Origin: Kingella pumchi
GTDB taxonomy: Bacteria; Pseudomonadota; Gammaproteobacteria; Burkholderiales; Neisseriaceae
Assembly: GCF_022288825.1 (NCBI RefSeq)
Contig: NZ_JAKOOW010000024.1
Location: forward strand, 70,211-134,210
Reading direction: 5' to 3'
DNA: 64,000 nt
Shown piece after piece: positions 8,717 to 16,872 of the stretch; the first letter of the stretch is position 1; the number at the start of each line of letters is the position of its first letter. Below the pieces are notes generated by a model, which made no database searches, was not told where the DNA came from, and was given only the letters and a program-made list of their open reading frames with translations. The position numbers and the translations under genes were made by a program.

Positions 8717-9277
8717 ATGAGTGCCGATAAAGAACGCTACTGGCAGGCGATGGCCATGCTCGAATCCGCCGAAGAAATCCACTCGCCCGCCGACTGCCAA
8801 AAAGCGCTGGAAGAAATGGCGCGCGCCATCACCGCCGATTTGAGCGAAAGCCACCCGCTGGTGCTGGCGGTGATGGGCGGCGCCGTTGTGTTTGCCGGCC
8901 GCCTGCTTCCGCTGCTGCGCTTCCCGCTCGATTTCGACTACATCCACGTCAGCCGCTACGGCGACCAGCTGCAAGGCAGCGACCTGCACTGGCTCTACCA
9001 GCCTGAAAACGTCGCCAGCCGCGACATACTGGTGCTCGACGACATCCTCGACGAAGGCCACACCATGCACGCCGTGCGCGAAAAACTGCTGGCCAAAGGC
9101 GCCAAAAGCTGCCGCAGCGCCGTATTCGCCGACAAAGCCATCACCAAAAGCAAACCCATCCGCGCCGACTACACCGGCCTGAGCGTGCCCGACCGCTACG
9201 TTTTCGGCTACGGCATGGACGCCCGCGGTATGTGGCGCAATCTCGACGCCATCTACGCCTTAAGCGAAGAACCCTAA
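8717..9277 (+). CDS. hpt: hypoxanthine-guanine phosphoribosyltransferase
   Basis: Purine salvage enzyme joining hypoxanthine or guanine to PRPP to give IMP or GMP. The 186-residue product has the PRPP-binding motif ILVLDDILDEGHTM at 104-117 and the family's YGMD segment near the C-terminus. AGAAAGGAAA precedes the ATG. A DUS is read as YQPEN at about 94-98. It stands alone after the speA terminator. Xanthine specificity (as in gpt) cannot be excluded from the sequence alone. Confidence 0.9.
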   Translation: MSADKERYWQAMAMLESAEEIHSPADCQKALEEMARAITADLSESHPLVLAVMGGAVVFAGRLLPLLRFPLDFDYIHVSRYGDQLQGSDLHWLYQPENVASRDILVLDDILDEGHTMHAVREKLLAKGAKSCRSAVFADKAITKSKPIRADYTGLSVPDRYVFGYGMDARGMWRNLDAIYALSEEP

Positions 9278-9301
9278 GCCGTTTCAGCGCGCCGTTTTGC
9301 T

Positions 9302-9342
9302 TTTCAGGCTGCCTTTTCTGATGGGAAAGGCAGCCTGAAAAA
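9302..9342. terminator. DUS-pair hairpin after hpt
   Basis: TTTTCAGGCTGCCTTT and AAAGGCAGCCTGAAAA inverted pair, 25 bases after the hpt stop. Confidence 0.6.
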
Positions 9343-9386
9343 CGAAGCCGCCGGATTCAAACGCACAGCTTAAAGGATGGCAGGAC

Positions 9387-9578
9387 ATGACGGATTTGTT
9401 TCTCTTGGCGATTGACCTTGTCGCCTTATTGCTTGAATGGATTTTGCGCCTGATTTTCTGGCTGGGGCGCAAACTGGGCTGGATCAAACAAACCACGCCC
9501 AAACCCACGCGCAAGCAAACGCTTATCGGCGCAATCGTGTTGCTGGCGATATTGCTGACCATCGGGCTGCTGCAGTAA
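9387..9578 (+). CDS. small two-helix membrane protein
   Basis: A 63-residue protein with a hydrophobic helix at about 3-25, a basic middle (RKLGWIKQTTPKPTRK) and a second helix at about 46-62. The ATG has an AAAGGA sequence 14 bases upstream, slightly far. It is framed by DUS elements and closely follows hpt. No family recognised. It could be a genuine small membrane protein or a chance frame; the clean helix-loop-helix design favours the former. Confidence 0.5.
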   Translation: MTDLFLLAIDLVALLLEWILRLIFWLGRKLGWIKQTTPKPTRKQTLIGAIVLLAILLTIGLLQ

Positions 9579-9704
9579 ACACGCCCGCGCTGCCGCACCC
9601 AAAGCAGCCTGAAAGCAAAGCACAGCCGCCCCGCCCAAACTGCTTATACCCGCTTTTTATAAGGCTTAGATAGCGACAGGCTTTGTGCGCGGCGGCTTTT
9701 CCCG

Positions 9705-9710
9705 TACAAT
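9705..9710 (+). promoter_or_regulatory. -10 box of the amino-acid importer operon
   Basis: TACAAT followed by CCCGCGC, 38 bases before the ATG of the binding-protein gene. Confidence 0.5.
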
Positions 9711-9747
9711 CCCGCGCTTTTCGCATATTGAATACGGAGCGTTATCC

Positions 9748-10578
9748 ATGTTGAAAAAATTTGCCCTGCCGCTTGTATGTTCGCTGGTGCTGGCCGCCTG
9801 CGGCGGCGGTTCTGCCGGCGGTGCCGCGGCTTCCGAAGCGCAGCCTGAAACCAAAATCTCCGGCAGCCTGATCGAGCGCATCAACAACAAAGGCAAGATT
9901 GTGGTCGGCACCGAAGGTACTTACGCCCCCTTCACCTACCACGACCAAAGCGGCAAACTCACCGGCTACGACGTTGAAGTGGCACGCGCCGTCGCCCAAA
10001 AGCTCGGCGTGGAAATCGAATTTAAAGAAACCCAGTGGGACGCCATGCTCGCCGGCCTGAAAGCCGGCCGCTTCGATATGGTGGCCAACCAGGTAAGCCT
10101 GACCACGCCCGAGCGCCGCGCCACTTTCGACAAATCGGAAAACTACAGCTGGAGCGGGCCGATGATGCTGGTGCGCGCAGACAATAAAACCATCAAGTCG
10201 CTCGATGACATCAAAGGCTTGAAAGCGGCGCAGACTTTGAGCAGCAACTACGGCGAGATGGCGGTGGCCGCCAAGGCCGAAGTGGTGCCGGTGGACGGCA
10301 TGGCGCAGGCGCTGACGCTGGTGCAGCAAAACCGCGCCGATCTCACGCTCAACGATTCGCTGGCGCTGTTGGACTATCTGAAGAAAAATCCCGATTCCGG
10401 CCTGAAAACCGCTTGGAAAGCGGGCGCGGACGACAAACTCGGTTCCGGCCTGATTTTGAACAAGGGCAATACCGAAGCGCTGGCGAAAATCAACACCGCC
10501 ATCGAAGAGCTGCAGCAAGACGGCACGCTGAAGAAACTCGGCGAAGAGTTTTTTGGTGAAGACGTCAGCGTGAAATAA
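9748..10578 (+). CDS. polar amino-acid ABC transporter, substrate-binding lipoprotein
   Basis: A 276-residue family-3 solute-binding protein that captures an amino acid outside the inner membrane. The signal peptide ends in the lipobox LAAC with the lipidated cysteine at 18, followed by a Gly/Ala/Ser linker containing a DUS read as QPET. The mature domain starts around 45 with the family motif KGKIVVGTEGTYAPFTYHD. The 21 upstream codons in frame contain the promoter, so the ATG at 9748 is the start. Permease and ATPase genes follow with almost no gap. The three-gene set resembles neisserial cystine and polar amino-acid importers; the substrate cannot be assigned here. Confidence 0.9.
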   Translation: MLKKFALPLVCSLVLAACGGGSAGGAAASEAQPETKISGSLIERINNKGKIVVGTEGTYAPFTYHDQSGKLTGYDVEVARAVAQKLGVEIEFKETQWDAMLAGLKAGRFDMVANQVSLTTPERRATFDKSENYSWSGPMMLVRADNKTIKSLDDIKGLKAAQTLSSNYGEMAVAAKAEVVPVDGMAQALTLVQQNRADLTLNDSLALLDYLKKNPDSGLKTAWKAGADDKLGSGLILNKGNTEALAKINTAIEELQQDGTLKKLGEEFFGEDVSVK

Positions 10579-10580
10579 CG

Positions 10581-11297
10581 ATGGTGCACGAATTTCTGAC
10601 TTCGCTGCCGTTTATGAACGGCACCCGCGCCACGCTGGTGATGGACGCTTTCTGGCCGATGGTCAAAGCCGGCCTGACGGTGTCCGCGCCGCTGGCGCTG
10701 GTGTCTTTTGCCATCGGCATGCTGATTGCGGTGGCGGTGGCGCTGATACGGATTATGCCCGCAGGCGGCGTGTTTCACCGCCTGCTGCTGGCGCTGTGCA
10801 AAGTCTATATCTCCGCCATCCGCGGCACGCCGCTCCTGATCCAGCTGTGCGTGGTGTTTTACGGCCTGCCGGCGATGGGGATTTTTATCGACCCGCTGCC
10901 GGCCGGCATCATCGGCTTTTCGCTGAACGTCGGCGCCTACGGCTCGGAAACTGTGCGCGCGGCGATTTTGTCGGTGCCCAAAGGCCAGTGGGAAGCCGGC
11001 GCCTCCATCGGCATGGGCTATCTGCAAACCTTCCGCCGCATCATCGCGCCGCAGGCCTTCCGCGTGGCGGTACCGCCGCTGAGCAACAGCTTTATCAGCC
11101 TGGTTAAAGACACTTCGCTGGCCTCCACGGTAACCGTAACCGAGCTGTTCCGCGTTGCCCAGCAGTACGCCAATTCCTCCTACGACTTTCTGCCGGTGTA
11201 TCTGGAAGCCGGACTGATTTACTGGTGCTTCTGCTTCGTGCTGTTTGTCATGCAGGCGCATATGGAGCGCTACAACAACCGCTTTGTGGCCAAGTAA
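10581..11297 (+). CDS. polar amino-acid ABC transporter, permease
   Basis: A 238-residue inner-membrane HisM/TcyB-type permease with about five membrane helices and the EAA loop (EAGASIGMGYLQTFRRIIAP) near 133-152 that docks on the ATPase. It begins two bases after the binding-protein stop and its own stop is directly followed by the ATPase ATG, so the three genes are translationally linked. There is only one permease gene, so the membrane unit is probably a homodimer, as in the cystine-type importers. Confidence 0.92.
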   Translation: MVHEFLTSLPFMNGTRATLVMDAFWPMVKAGLTVSAPLALVSFAIGMLIAVAVALIRIMPAGGVFHRLLLALCKVYISAIRGTPLLIQLCVVFYGLPAMGIFIDPLPAGIIGFSLNVGAYGSETVRAAILSVPKGQWEAGASIGMGYLQTFRRIIAPQAFRVAVPPLSNSFISLVKDTSLASTVTVTELFRVAQQYANSSYDFLPVYLEAGLIYWCFCFVLFVMQAHMERYNNRFVAK

Positions 11298-12059
11298 ATG
11301 ATAGAAATAAAAAACATCCGCAAGTCCTTCGGTAAAAACGACATCCTGCGCGGCATCGACCTGAGCATAGATAAAGGGCAGGTGGTGGTCATTCTCGGCC
11401 CATCCGGCTCGGGCAAAACCACCTTTTTGCGCTGCCTGAACGCGCTCGAGCTGCCCGAAGCCGGCGAAATCCGCTTCTCCGAACCCGACGCGCTCAGCAT
11501 AGACTTCGCCCGCAAGCCCGGTAAAAAAGACATTCTCGCCCTGCGCCGCAAATCCGGCATGGTGTTCCAGCAATACAACCTGTTTCCGCACAAAACCGCG
11601 TTGGAAAACGTTATGGAAGGGCCGGTGCAGGTGCAGGGCGTAAGTGTGGCCGAAGCCCATCAGCAGGCGCTGGTGCTGCTGGAAAAAGTCGGGCTTTCCG
11701 GCAAAGAAACGCTGTATCCGCACCAATTGTCCGGCGGCCAGCAGCAGCGCGTCGGCATCGCCCGCGCCCTCGCCATCCGCCCGCGGCTGATGCTGTTTGA
11801 CGAGCCGACCTCCGCGCTCGATCCCGAGCTGGTGCAGGGTATTCTCGCCACCATGAAAGAACTCGCCGCCGAAGGCCGCACCATGGTCGTCGTTACCCAC
11901 GAAATCAAATTCGCCCTCGACGTGGCCGATACCGTGGTGGTAATGGACGAAGGCGTAATCGTCGAGCAGGGCGCCCCGCAAGAGCTGTTTGCCAACCCGC
12001 AGCACGAACGTACCCGCCGCTTTCTCAGCCGCATCGGCGGCGGCGCAACGGCGGAATAA
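11298..12059 (+). CDS. polar amino-acid ABC transporter, ATPase
   Basis: A 253-residue ATP-binding subunit of the same importer. Walker A GPSGSGKTT is at 34-42, the signature LSGGQ at 144-148 and Walker B LMLFDEP at 164-170. A 15-residue insertion (about 61-78) between Walker A and the Q-loop is typical of TcyC/TcyN-like ATPases. A DUS hairpin with a T run ends the operon. Confidence 0.93.
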   Translation: MIEIKNIRKSFGKNDILRGIDLSIDKGQVVVILGPSGSGKTTFLRCLNALELPEAGEIRFSEPDALSIDFARKPGKKDILALRRKSGMVFQQYNLFPHKTALENVMEGPVQVQGVSVAEAHQQALVLLEKVGLSGKETLYPHQLSGGQQQRVGIARALAIRPRLMLFDEPTSALDPELVQGILATMKELAAEGRTMVVVTHEIKFALDVADTVVVMDEGVIVEQGAPQELFANPQHERTRRFLSRIGGGATAE

Positions 12060-12075
12060 ATCCCGTCCAAACCAT

Positions 12076-12122
12076 AAAAAGCAGCCTGAAAACCGTTTAA
12101 CGCGGCTTTCAGGCTGCTTTTT
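12076..12122. terminator. DUS-pair terminator of the importer operon
   Basis: AAAAAGCAGCCTGAAA and TTTCAGGCTGCTTTTT form a long stem 17 bases after the ATPase stop, ending in a T run. Confidence 0.7.
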
Positions 12123-12263
12123 GCTGCTTCAGCTTTACTGAAACTTAGCTCACGTTTTTAGCTTCGCAACTTTGCTGCGCGACGCAGGCTGCCTTCTGAA
12201 AACCGTTCAACACGGCTTTCAGGCTGCCTTCATGTGCTTCAGCCTTGCCGAAACTTACGCCGC
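12086..12263. repeat. diverged ~68-base direct repeat carrying DUS
   Basis: The stretch 12086-12153 (CTGAAAACCGTTTAACGCGG onward, through TTTCAGGCTGC, CTTCAG and GAAACTTA) recurs at 12196-12263 with the same order of blocks and about one difference in five bases. It is a local duplication of the operon terminator region. Confidence 0.7.
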
Positions 12264-12580
12264 TTGCTTTCAGGCTGCCTTTCCAAGCGATCTTAAAAGC
12301 AGCCTGAAACGCCGAGACTCCCTCCCCTGCGCCCCAGCGCGGGGGAGGGCTGGGGTGGGGGTGGCGTTTCGCAGAAACGCTGTGCCTCCCCGCTGTCAAA
12401 GCCACCAAAGCCACCGTCCCAGACGCCGTCATTCCCGCGTAGGCGCACTACTGTCCGGAATAAATAACCCATACAAATCAACACACTAAACACTTGACTT
12501 CAAAACAACACCCCCTGCATCCGCGCCAGTTCAAGCCGTTCCCGCCCATAGGCGAGTATTTTTAAGCGGCAGATGCCGTT
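12123..12580. other. gene-free repeat-rich stretch
   Basis: About 460 bases with no credible gene. It holds a DUS cluster (near 12187, 12217, 12270 and 12298), a GC-rich hairpin CTCCCC...GGGGAG at about 12320-12346 followed by a G-rich run, and ATTCCCGCGTAGGCG at 12431-12445. The last resembles the left half of the neisserial dRS3 repeat (ATTCCC, 8 bases, GGGAAT) without its right half. The region looks like the remains of several insertion events. Confidence 0.55.
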
Positions 12581-12889
12581 TTATGGCGAAAAAGCCGTCA
12601 AAATGTTAATTGCCAACACACCCTGAAACCAGCGGCTCTTTGCCCGGACGGCTGACGGTGATGCGGCACGGGCTTTTTCCATGCGCTTGTCTTCGCGCTG
12701 CAAATCGGCTTCGAGCGCGTCTAATCGGGCGAGCAGGGCTTTAAGATGTTTGACTTAGGGCGGTGCGGGCTGCCACAGGCTTTTGTCGGCACTGCCTTTG
12801 GCCAAACGGTCAATGCCCATATCGGCCAGCGCGCGGGCGTCGGTTTTGTCGGTTTTGTGCAGATTGTCCGAACGGATGTATGCCGCCAT
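12581..12889 (-). pseudogene. IS110-type transposase fragment
   Basis: Reading the minus strand from 12889 gives MAAYIRSDNLHKTDKTDARA and on to a helical segment (KALLARLDALEADLQRED). TDKTDA carries the paired aspartates (D-x-x-D) of the DEDD catalytic site of IS110/Piv transposases, and the following coiled-coil-like stretch also fits that family. The frame is broken by a stop at 12755-12757 and has no N-terminal RuvC-like start nor the C-terminal domain, so it is a dead fragment. It lies next to an isolated pseF. Family assignment rests on one motif plus layout. Confidence 0.6.
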
Positions 12890-13074
12890 ACCGGTGGGTA
12901 AATCGCGAGTTTACCCTGGTGGGGAGATACAAGGTCGAATACTTGTATCCGACATTTTCCGTTTCTGCTCGAATGCCGCCTTTGCAGCCGGCTGTTTGTC
13001 GGATTCGAGAATCTGACCTACGCGGTTTCAGGCAGCTTTGGCTTTCAGGCTGCCTTTTGTATTGCCGCTGCGTT

Positions 13075-13809
13075 TTAGCCACCGCTTTCCTGCAGCAGGC
13101 GGTACAGCATTTCGGCGCGCTGCCAGTCTTCGGGGGTGTCGATGTCCTGCACGCGGTAGCGGGGCAGTCCGACGGCGTAGGCGCGGCTGTTGAATATTGG
13201 TTTTTCCGCCAGCCAGGCGGCGGCGCGTCCCCAGTAGAACTGGCCGGCGTCGTGCCAGGCTTCTTCTAAATCCTGCGAGCGCACGGCGAAGTTTTCCGGT
13301 TGGAACATCGATACCGAACCGTCGGCGGCGCGGCGCAGGGCGCGTTGGATGGGGAAGGCGTAGGTGGTGGCGGCAAAGGCGTAGTCGCCGCCGCTTTCGT
13401 GCAGGATGTCGAGTCCGCGGCGCAGATCGTCGGCGCACACGAAGGGGGCGGTGGCATACAGGCAGCAGACCAGGGCGTCCGGTACCGGTGCGTTTTCAGG
13501 GCAGTCTGAAAGGCTTTCAGGCTGCTTTTCATCCAGTAGGGCGGCGACGGCGTGGCGCATCACTGCGCCGGTGGTGGCGAAATCGTCGGCCAGTTCGGCG
13601 GGGCGCACAAAGGGCGTTTCGGCGCCGCAGCGGCGTGCGGTTTCGGCGATTTCGGCGTCGTCGGTGGAAACGATAATGCGCGTAAAGCAGCCTGAAAGCT
13701 GCGCCGCTTCGATGGAGCGGGCGATCATCGGCCGGCCGCAGAAGTCTTTGATGTTTTTGCGGGCGATGCGTTTGCTGCCGCCGCGTGCGGGAATGATGCA
13801 GAAGTTCAT
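13075..13809 (-). CDS. pseF: pseudaminic acid cytidylyltransferase
   Basis: Activates pseudaminic acid (a nonulosonic acid) with CTP to give CMP-pseudaminate for surface glycosylation. The 244-residue product opens with the nucleotide-binding motif IIPARGGSKRIARKN, continues with IVSTDDAEIAE, and ends with the PseF-like FYWG and DIDTPEDW segments. NeuA-type sialic acid synthetases are close relatives but usually lack FYWG. None of the other pse genes is nearby; the gene is flanked by an IS110 remnant and by ttcA. Two DUS-like copies lie in the middle (residues ~91-102, QPESLSDCPEN), an insertion-like stretch. It may serve a pathway encoded elsewhere or be an orphan. Confidence 0.85.
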   Translation of the reverse strand: MNFCIIPARGGSKRIARKNIKDFCGRPMIARSIEAAQLSGCFTRIIVSTDDAEIAETARRCGAETPFVRPAELADDFATTGAVMRHAVAALLDEKQPESLSDCPENAPVPDALVCCLYATAPFVCADDLRRGLDILHESGGDYAFAATTYAFPIQRALRRAADGSVSMFQPENFAVRSQDLEEAWHDAGQFYWGRAAAWLAEKPIFNSRAYAVGLPRYRVQDIDTPEDWQRAEMLYRLLQESGG

Positions 13810-13840
13810 AAGTGGGCTTTTTTAGTGTGGCGCCGCGGTT

Positions 13841-13857
13841 TCAGGCTGCCTGAAAGC
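13841..13857. repeat. palindromic DUS between pseF and ttcA
   Basis: TTTCAGGCTGCCTGAAA in the divergent region upstream of both genes. Confidence 0.8.
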
Positions 13858-13908
13858 GGCAAAGGGCGGATTGTAGCCGATGGCTGTGTTTTGCGGCGGC
13901 CGTCGCGA

Positions 13909-13914
13909 TATAAT
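13909..13914 (+). promoter_or_regulatory. -10 box of ttcA
   Basis: TATAAT followed by TGCGGC, 29 bases before the ttcA ATG. Confidence 0.6.
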
Positions 13915-13942
13915 TGCGGCTTTTTGCGCAAAGAACCCTGCC

Positions 13943-14896
13943 ATGTCCAACAAAAGCAAAACCGAACTGGAACACAATAAACTGCACAAACGCCTGCGCC
14001 ACGCGGTGGGCGATGCGATTAACGATTTCAATATGATCGAGCCGGGCGACAAGATTATGGTCTGCCTCTCCGGCGGCAAAGACAGCTACGCGCTCTTGGA
14101 CATCCTGCGCCACCTGCAGGCGTCCGCGCCGATTGATTTCGAGCTGGTGGCGGTTAATCTCGACCAAAAACAGCCGGGTTTTCCCGAAGAAGTGCTGCCG
14201 ACTTATCTGGAGAGCATCGGCATGCCTTATAAAATCGTTGAGGAAGACACTTATTCCACCGTTAAGCGCGTGCTCGACGAAGGCAAAACCACCTGCTCGC
14301 TGTGCAGCCGCCTGCGCCGCGGTATTCTCTACCGCACCGCCAAAGAGCTCGGCTGCAGCAAGATCGCGCTGGGGCATCACCGCGACGACATTATCGCCAC
14401 CATGTTTCTGAATATGTTTTACGGCGGCAAACTCAAAGCCATGCCGCCGAAACTCGTTTCCGACAACGGCGAGCATATCGTTATCCGCCCGCTGGCGTAT
14501 GTGAAGGAAAAAGACCTGATCCGCTACGCCGAAATCAAGCAGTTTCCGATTATTCCGTGCAATCTGTGCGGCTCGCAGCCGAATCTGCAGCGCCAGGTAA
14601 TCGGCGAGATGCTCAAAGACTGGGACAAGCGTTTTCCCGGCCGCATTGAGTCTATGTTTTCGGCGCTGCAAAACGTGGTGCCTTCCCATCTGGCCGATAC
14701 CGAGCTGTTTGATTTTGTCGGGCTGCAGCGCGGCCAAAACTTGAAACACGGCGGCGATCTGGCCTTTGACAGCGAAACCCTGCCGACTTCGTTTGAAGTG
14801 GCCGGTGCCGCCGATGAAGCGGAGCAGTCCAAACCGCAAGCAAAACGGGTAATCAATATCTTGGACAACCGACCGAAAGCCGCCGCGCATGAATAA
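13943..14896 (+). CDS. ttcA: tRNA 2-thiocytidine(32) synthetase
   Basis: Thiolates cytidine 32 in the tRNA anticodon loop using ATP and a 4Fe-4S cluster. The 317-residue protein has the PP-loop SGGKDS at 43-48 and two CxxC pairs at C118/C121 and C206/C209, which supply the cluster cysteines. The 21 codons upstream in frame overlap the promoter, so the start at 13943 (after AACCCTGCC) is chosen. The last eight bases overlap the following CPBP protease gene, implying co-translation. Confidence 0.95.
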   Translation: MSNKSKTELEHNKLHKRLRHAVGDAINDFNMIEPGDKIMVCLSGGKDSYALLDILRHLQASAPIDFELVAVNLDQKQPGFPEEVLPTYLESIGMPYKIVEEDTYSTVKRVLDEGKTTCSLCSRLRRGILYRTAKELGCSKIALGHHRDDIIATMFLNMFYGGKLKAMPPKLVSDNGEHIVIRPLAYVKEKDLIRYAEIKQFPIIPCNLCGSQPNLQRQVIGEMLKDWDKRFPGRIESMFSALQNVVPSHLADTELFDFVGLQRGQNLKHGGDLAFDSETLPTSFEVAGAADEAEQSKPQAKRVINILDNRPKAAAHE

Positions 14897-15614
14897 ATTC
14901 AGACCCGTGATGGAGCTGCTGCTACTGGCAGCGGCTTATTTTGTCGGCCTGGCGTTTGTGATCGGGCTGTTTGTCGGCTTCAACCAGGCGCTGGGCGTGG
15001 CACAATGGCAGATGCTGTCGCGCTACACGCTCGAAGGGTGCGAAACGCTGCTGTTTCTCGCCGCCGTTGTCTGGCTGACCGTTCTCTGCCGCCGCTGCTA
15101 CCGGCGTCTTTTGGATGCGCACGGTGTGTTGCCGAAGGCAGACACCGTTGGGCGCAAACGCAAGGCCGCCATCATGGCGGCGGGGCTGGTGCTGATGCTG
15201 GCGATCAATCCGCTTTACGAAGTGTTCAGCGGCTGGCTGGGGCAGCAGGCCACCACCGACAGCCTGCAAAACCAGCAGATGCTTACCCAGCTGCTCGCCC
15301 AGCTGCCGCTGCTGATGCCGGTTTATATCGTGTTGGCGGCGCCGCTGCTGGAAGAATTGCTGTTTCGCGGCCTGTTTTTCCACAGCTTCGGCAGCCCGCA
15401 AACGCGCGCCAAGCGGCTGGCGCTGCTGCCGGTTTCCGCCTTTGCCTTCGCCTGCCTGCATGCGCTGCCGGTGAGCATGGAGTTCGCACCGTATTTCGCC
15501 ATGGGGCTGGTGCTCGGCGGCGTGTACCTTTGCAGCCGCGATTTGCGCTGCAGCATAGCGGTGCATGTGGCGAACAATCTGATTGCGCTGCTGATACTGT
15601 ACGCCGGCGCGTAG
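14889..15614 (+). CDS. CPBP-family intramembrane metalloprotease
   Basis: A 241-residue polytopic membrane protein of the CPBP/Abi (CAAX-like) family. The diagnostic motif EELLFRG is at 155-161, a second conserved histidine is H191 in CLHAL, and helices surround them. Bacterial members act as membrane proteases or in protection against bacteriocins; the substrate is unknown here. It overlaps the end of ttcA by eight bases (ATGAATAA). A DUS hairpin follows. Confidence 0.85.
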   Translation: MNKFRPVMELLLLAAAYFVGLAFVIGLFVGFNQALGVAQWQMLSRYTLEGCETLLFLAAVVWLTVLCRRCYRRLLDAHGVLPKADTVGRKRKAAIMAAGLVLMLAINPLYEVFSGWLGQQATTDSLQNQQMLTQLLAQLPLLMPVYIVLAAPLLEELLFRGLFFHSFGSPQTRAKRLALLPVSAFAFACLHALPVSMEFAPYFAMGLVLGGVYLCSRDLRCSIAVHVANNLIALLILYAGA

Positions 15615-15624
15615 GCCGGAATGG

Positions 15625-15663
15625 TTTTCAGGCTGCCTTTGGGAAACAAGGGCAGCCTGAAAG
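15625..15663. terminator. DUS-pair hairpin after the CPBP gene
   Basis: TTTTCAGGCTGCCTTT and GGGCAGCCTGAAAG inverted pair, 11 bases after the stop. Confidence 0.55.
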
Positions 15664-15785
15664 TTTTTGTACTGTTTTGCAGGACGGGCGCGCGCTATTG
15701 TTCGATACAAAGCAGGATTTTTGCCTGTGCGGACGCAATGAAAACGGAAAAACCAAAAAGTATAAACGAACGCAAGCGCAAAATA

Positions 15786-15823
15786 TTTCAGGCTGCCTGA
15801 CACAGAGACAGGCAGCCTGAAAA
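15786..15823. terminator. DUS-pair hairpin at the 3' end of the lipoprotein gene
   Basis: TTTCAGGCTGCCTG and CAGGCAGCCTGAAA pair 15 bases beyond the stop of the minus-strand lipoprotein gene, placed to terminate it. Confidence 0.6.
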
Positions 15824-15837
15824 TCTAAGACGGGCGC

Positions 15838-16572
15838 TTATTGCTTTTGCGCGCCGAATACACCGGTTATATCGCCTTTTTTATAGGAGCCGGCCACTTC
15901 GGCAGCGTTGTTGCCGTAGAAACCGCCTTCGCTGTAGGTTTTATCGGCGGCAGTACCGCTGAAGCGGTTGCCTTTGATATCGGCGTTGATTTGGTAGGTT
16001 TCGTTGGCTGCGCCGGTCAGTGTGCCGGTCAGCTTGCGGGCACCGAAATCGGCAGTCAGTTCAGCCGAATTTTTTCCGCCTTGGAAGCCGGCACCTTTGC
16101 CGTCGGAGTTCATATGCAGGCCGCTGTATTTGAATTGGCCGCTGGTGGGCATATTGGTGGTTTCGACACCGTGGACAAAAGGTGTCCGATTATTGACTGA
16201 TTTTCCGGCAAAACCAAAACGTACGCTGCTGTATGTGGTGCCGCCGACGGCATAATTGCCGTTGCTGTTGTTATTATTGAACCAGGTTCCGGCACGGAGA
16301 CCTGTCAGGCTGATGGTTACGCCGCCAACGGTCAGTTTATCCAGCTGACTGGCTTGGACAGATTTGAAATCGGTAGCGGTGTTTTTGCCGATATTGGCAT
16401 TGCCGCCGTTATTGTTGTTGGCATTGCCGTTGTTGTTTGCATTGTTATTATTGTTATTCGGCACGGTATTGTTGGCCGAAGTGTTGGGGCTGCTGCTGCC
16501 ACCGCCGCCGCCACAGGCAGAAAGTACAAGGGCAGTGGCGCCGATCAGGGCGGCAAGAGTGGTTTTTTTCAT
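15838..16572 (-). CDS. TbpB/NHBA-like surface lipoprotein
   Basis: A 244-residue lipoprotein with signal peptide and lipobox LSAC (cysteine 20), then six glycines and an Asn-rich linker (about 30-62). The C-terminal half reads as alternating strands and ends GGFYGNNAAEVAGSY...GVFGAQK. That is the closing strand pattern of the TbpB/NHBA/HpuA-like barrel domain carried by many Slam-exported neisserial surface lipoproteins. A TATAAT promoter lies upstream and AAGGAAG precedes the ATG. The ligand is unknown. The linker is built of AAT/AAC triplets, so its length could vary without frameshift. Confidence 0.8.
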   Translation of the reverse strand: MKKTTLAALIGATALVLSACGGGGGSSSPNTSANNTVPNNNNNNANNNGNANNNNGGNANIGKNTATDFKSVQASQLDKLTVGGVTISLTGLRAGTWFNNNNSNGNYAVGGTTYSSVRFGFAGKSVNNRTPFVHGVETTNMPTSGQFKYSGLHMNSDGKGAGFQGGKNSAELTADFGARKLTGTLTGAANETYQINADIKGNRFSGTAADKTYSEGGFYGNNAAEVAGSYKKGDITGVFGAQKQ

Positions 16573-16641
16573 AGTTTTCTTCCTTAATCTTTATCGGATG
16601 TTTTGAAACGTTTTCCGGCGTTTGCCGGTCAAGGGGCGCAA

Positions 16642-16647
16642 ATTATA
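16642..16647 (-). promoter_or_regulatory. -10 box of the surface lipoprotein gene
   Basis: TATAAT on the minus strand, about 70 bases upstream of the lipoprotein ATG. The rest of the 300-base gap (16573-16872) holds DUS copies near 16771, 16790, 16820 and 16845 and no gene. Confidence 0.55.
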
Positions 16648-16872
16648 AGTGAAGACTCTAAATCCGGCAAATTTTTTACGCTGCGATAACCCCTTGCATT
16701 TTTGTTTACCGCCTGTGCCCTGCGCCCAAATGCCACAAGCAGCGGCAGGGGCGGTGCTTGCGCGCATTTTTCAGGCTGCCTTGGCGGGGCAGCCTGAAAG
16801 ATTTAAGCGGGGCAAAACGCTTTCAGGCTGCCTGAAAATATCGGGCAGCCTGAAAGTGCGGTTGGTGCGTGT

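Noticed and set aside
12172..12489. Open frame of 105 codons in the scar region
   Set aside because: It crosses DUS copies, a GC-rich hairpin and the dRS3-like half repeat; composition is not protein-like.
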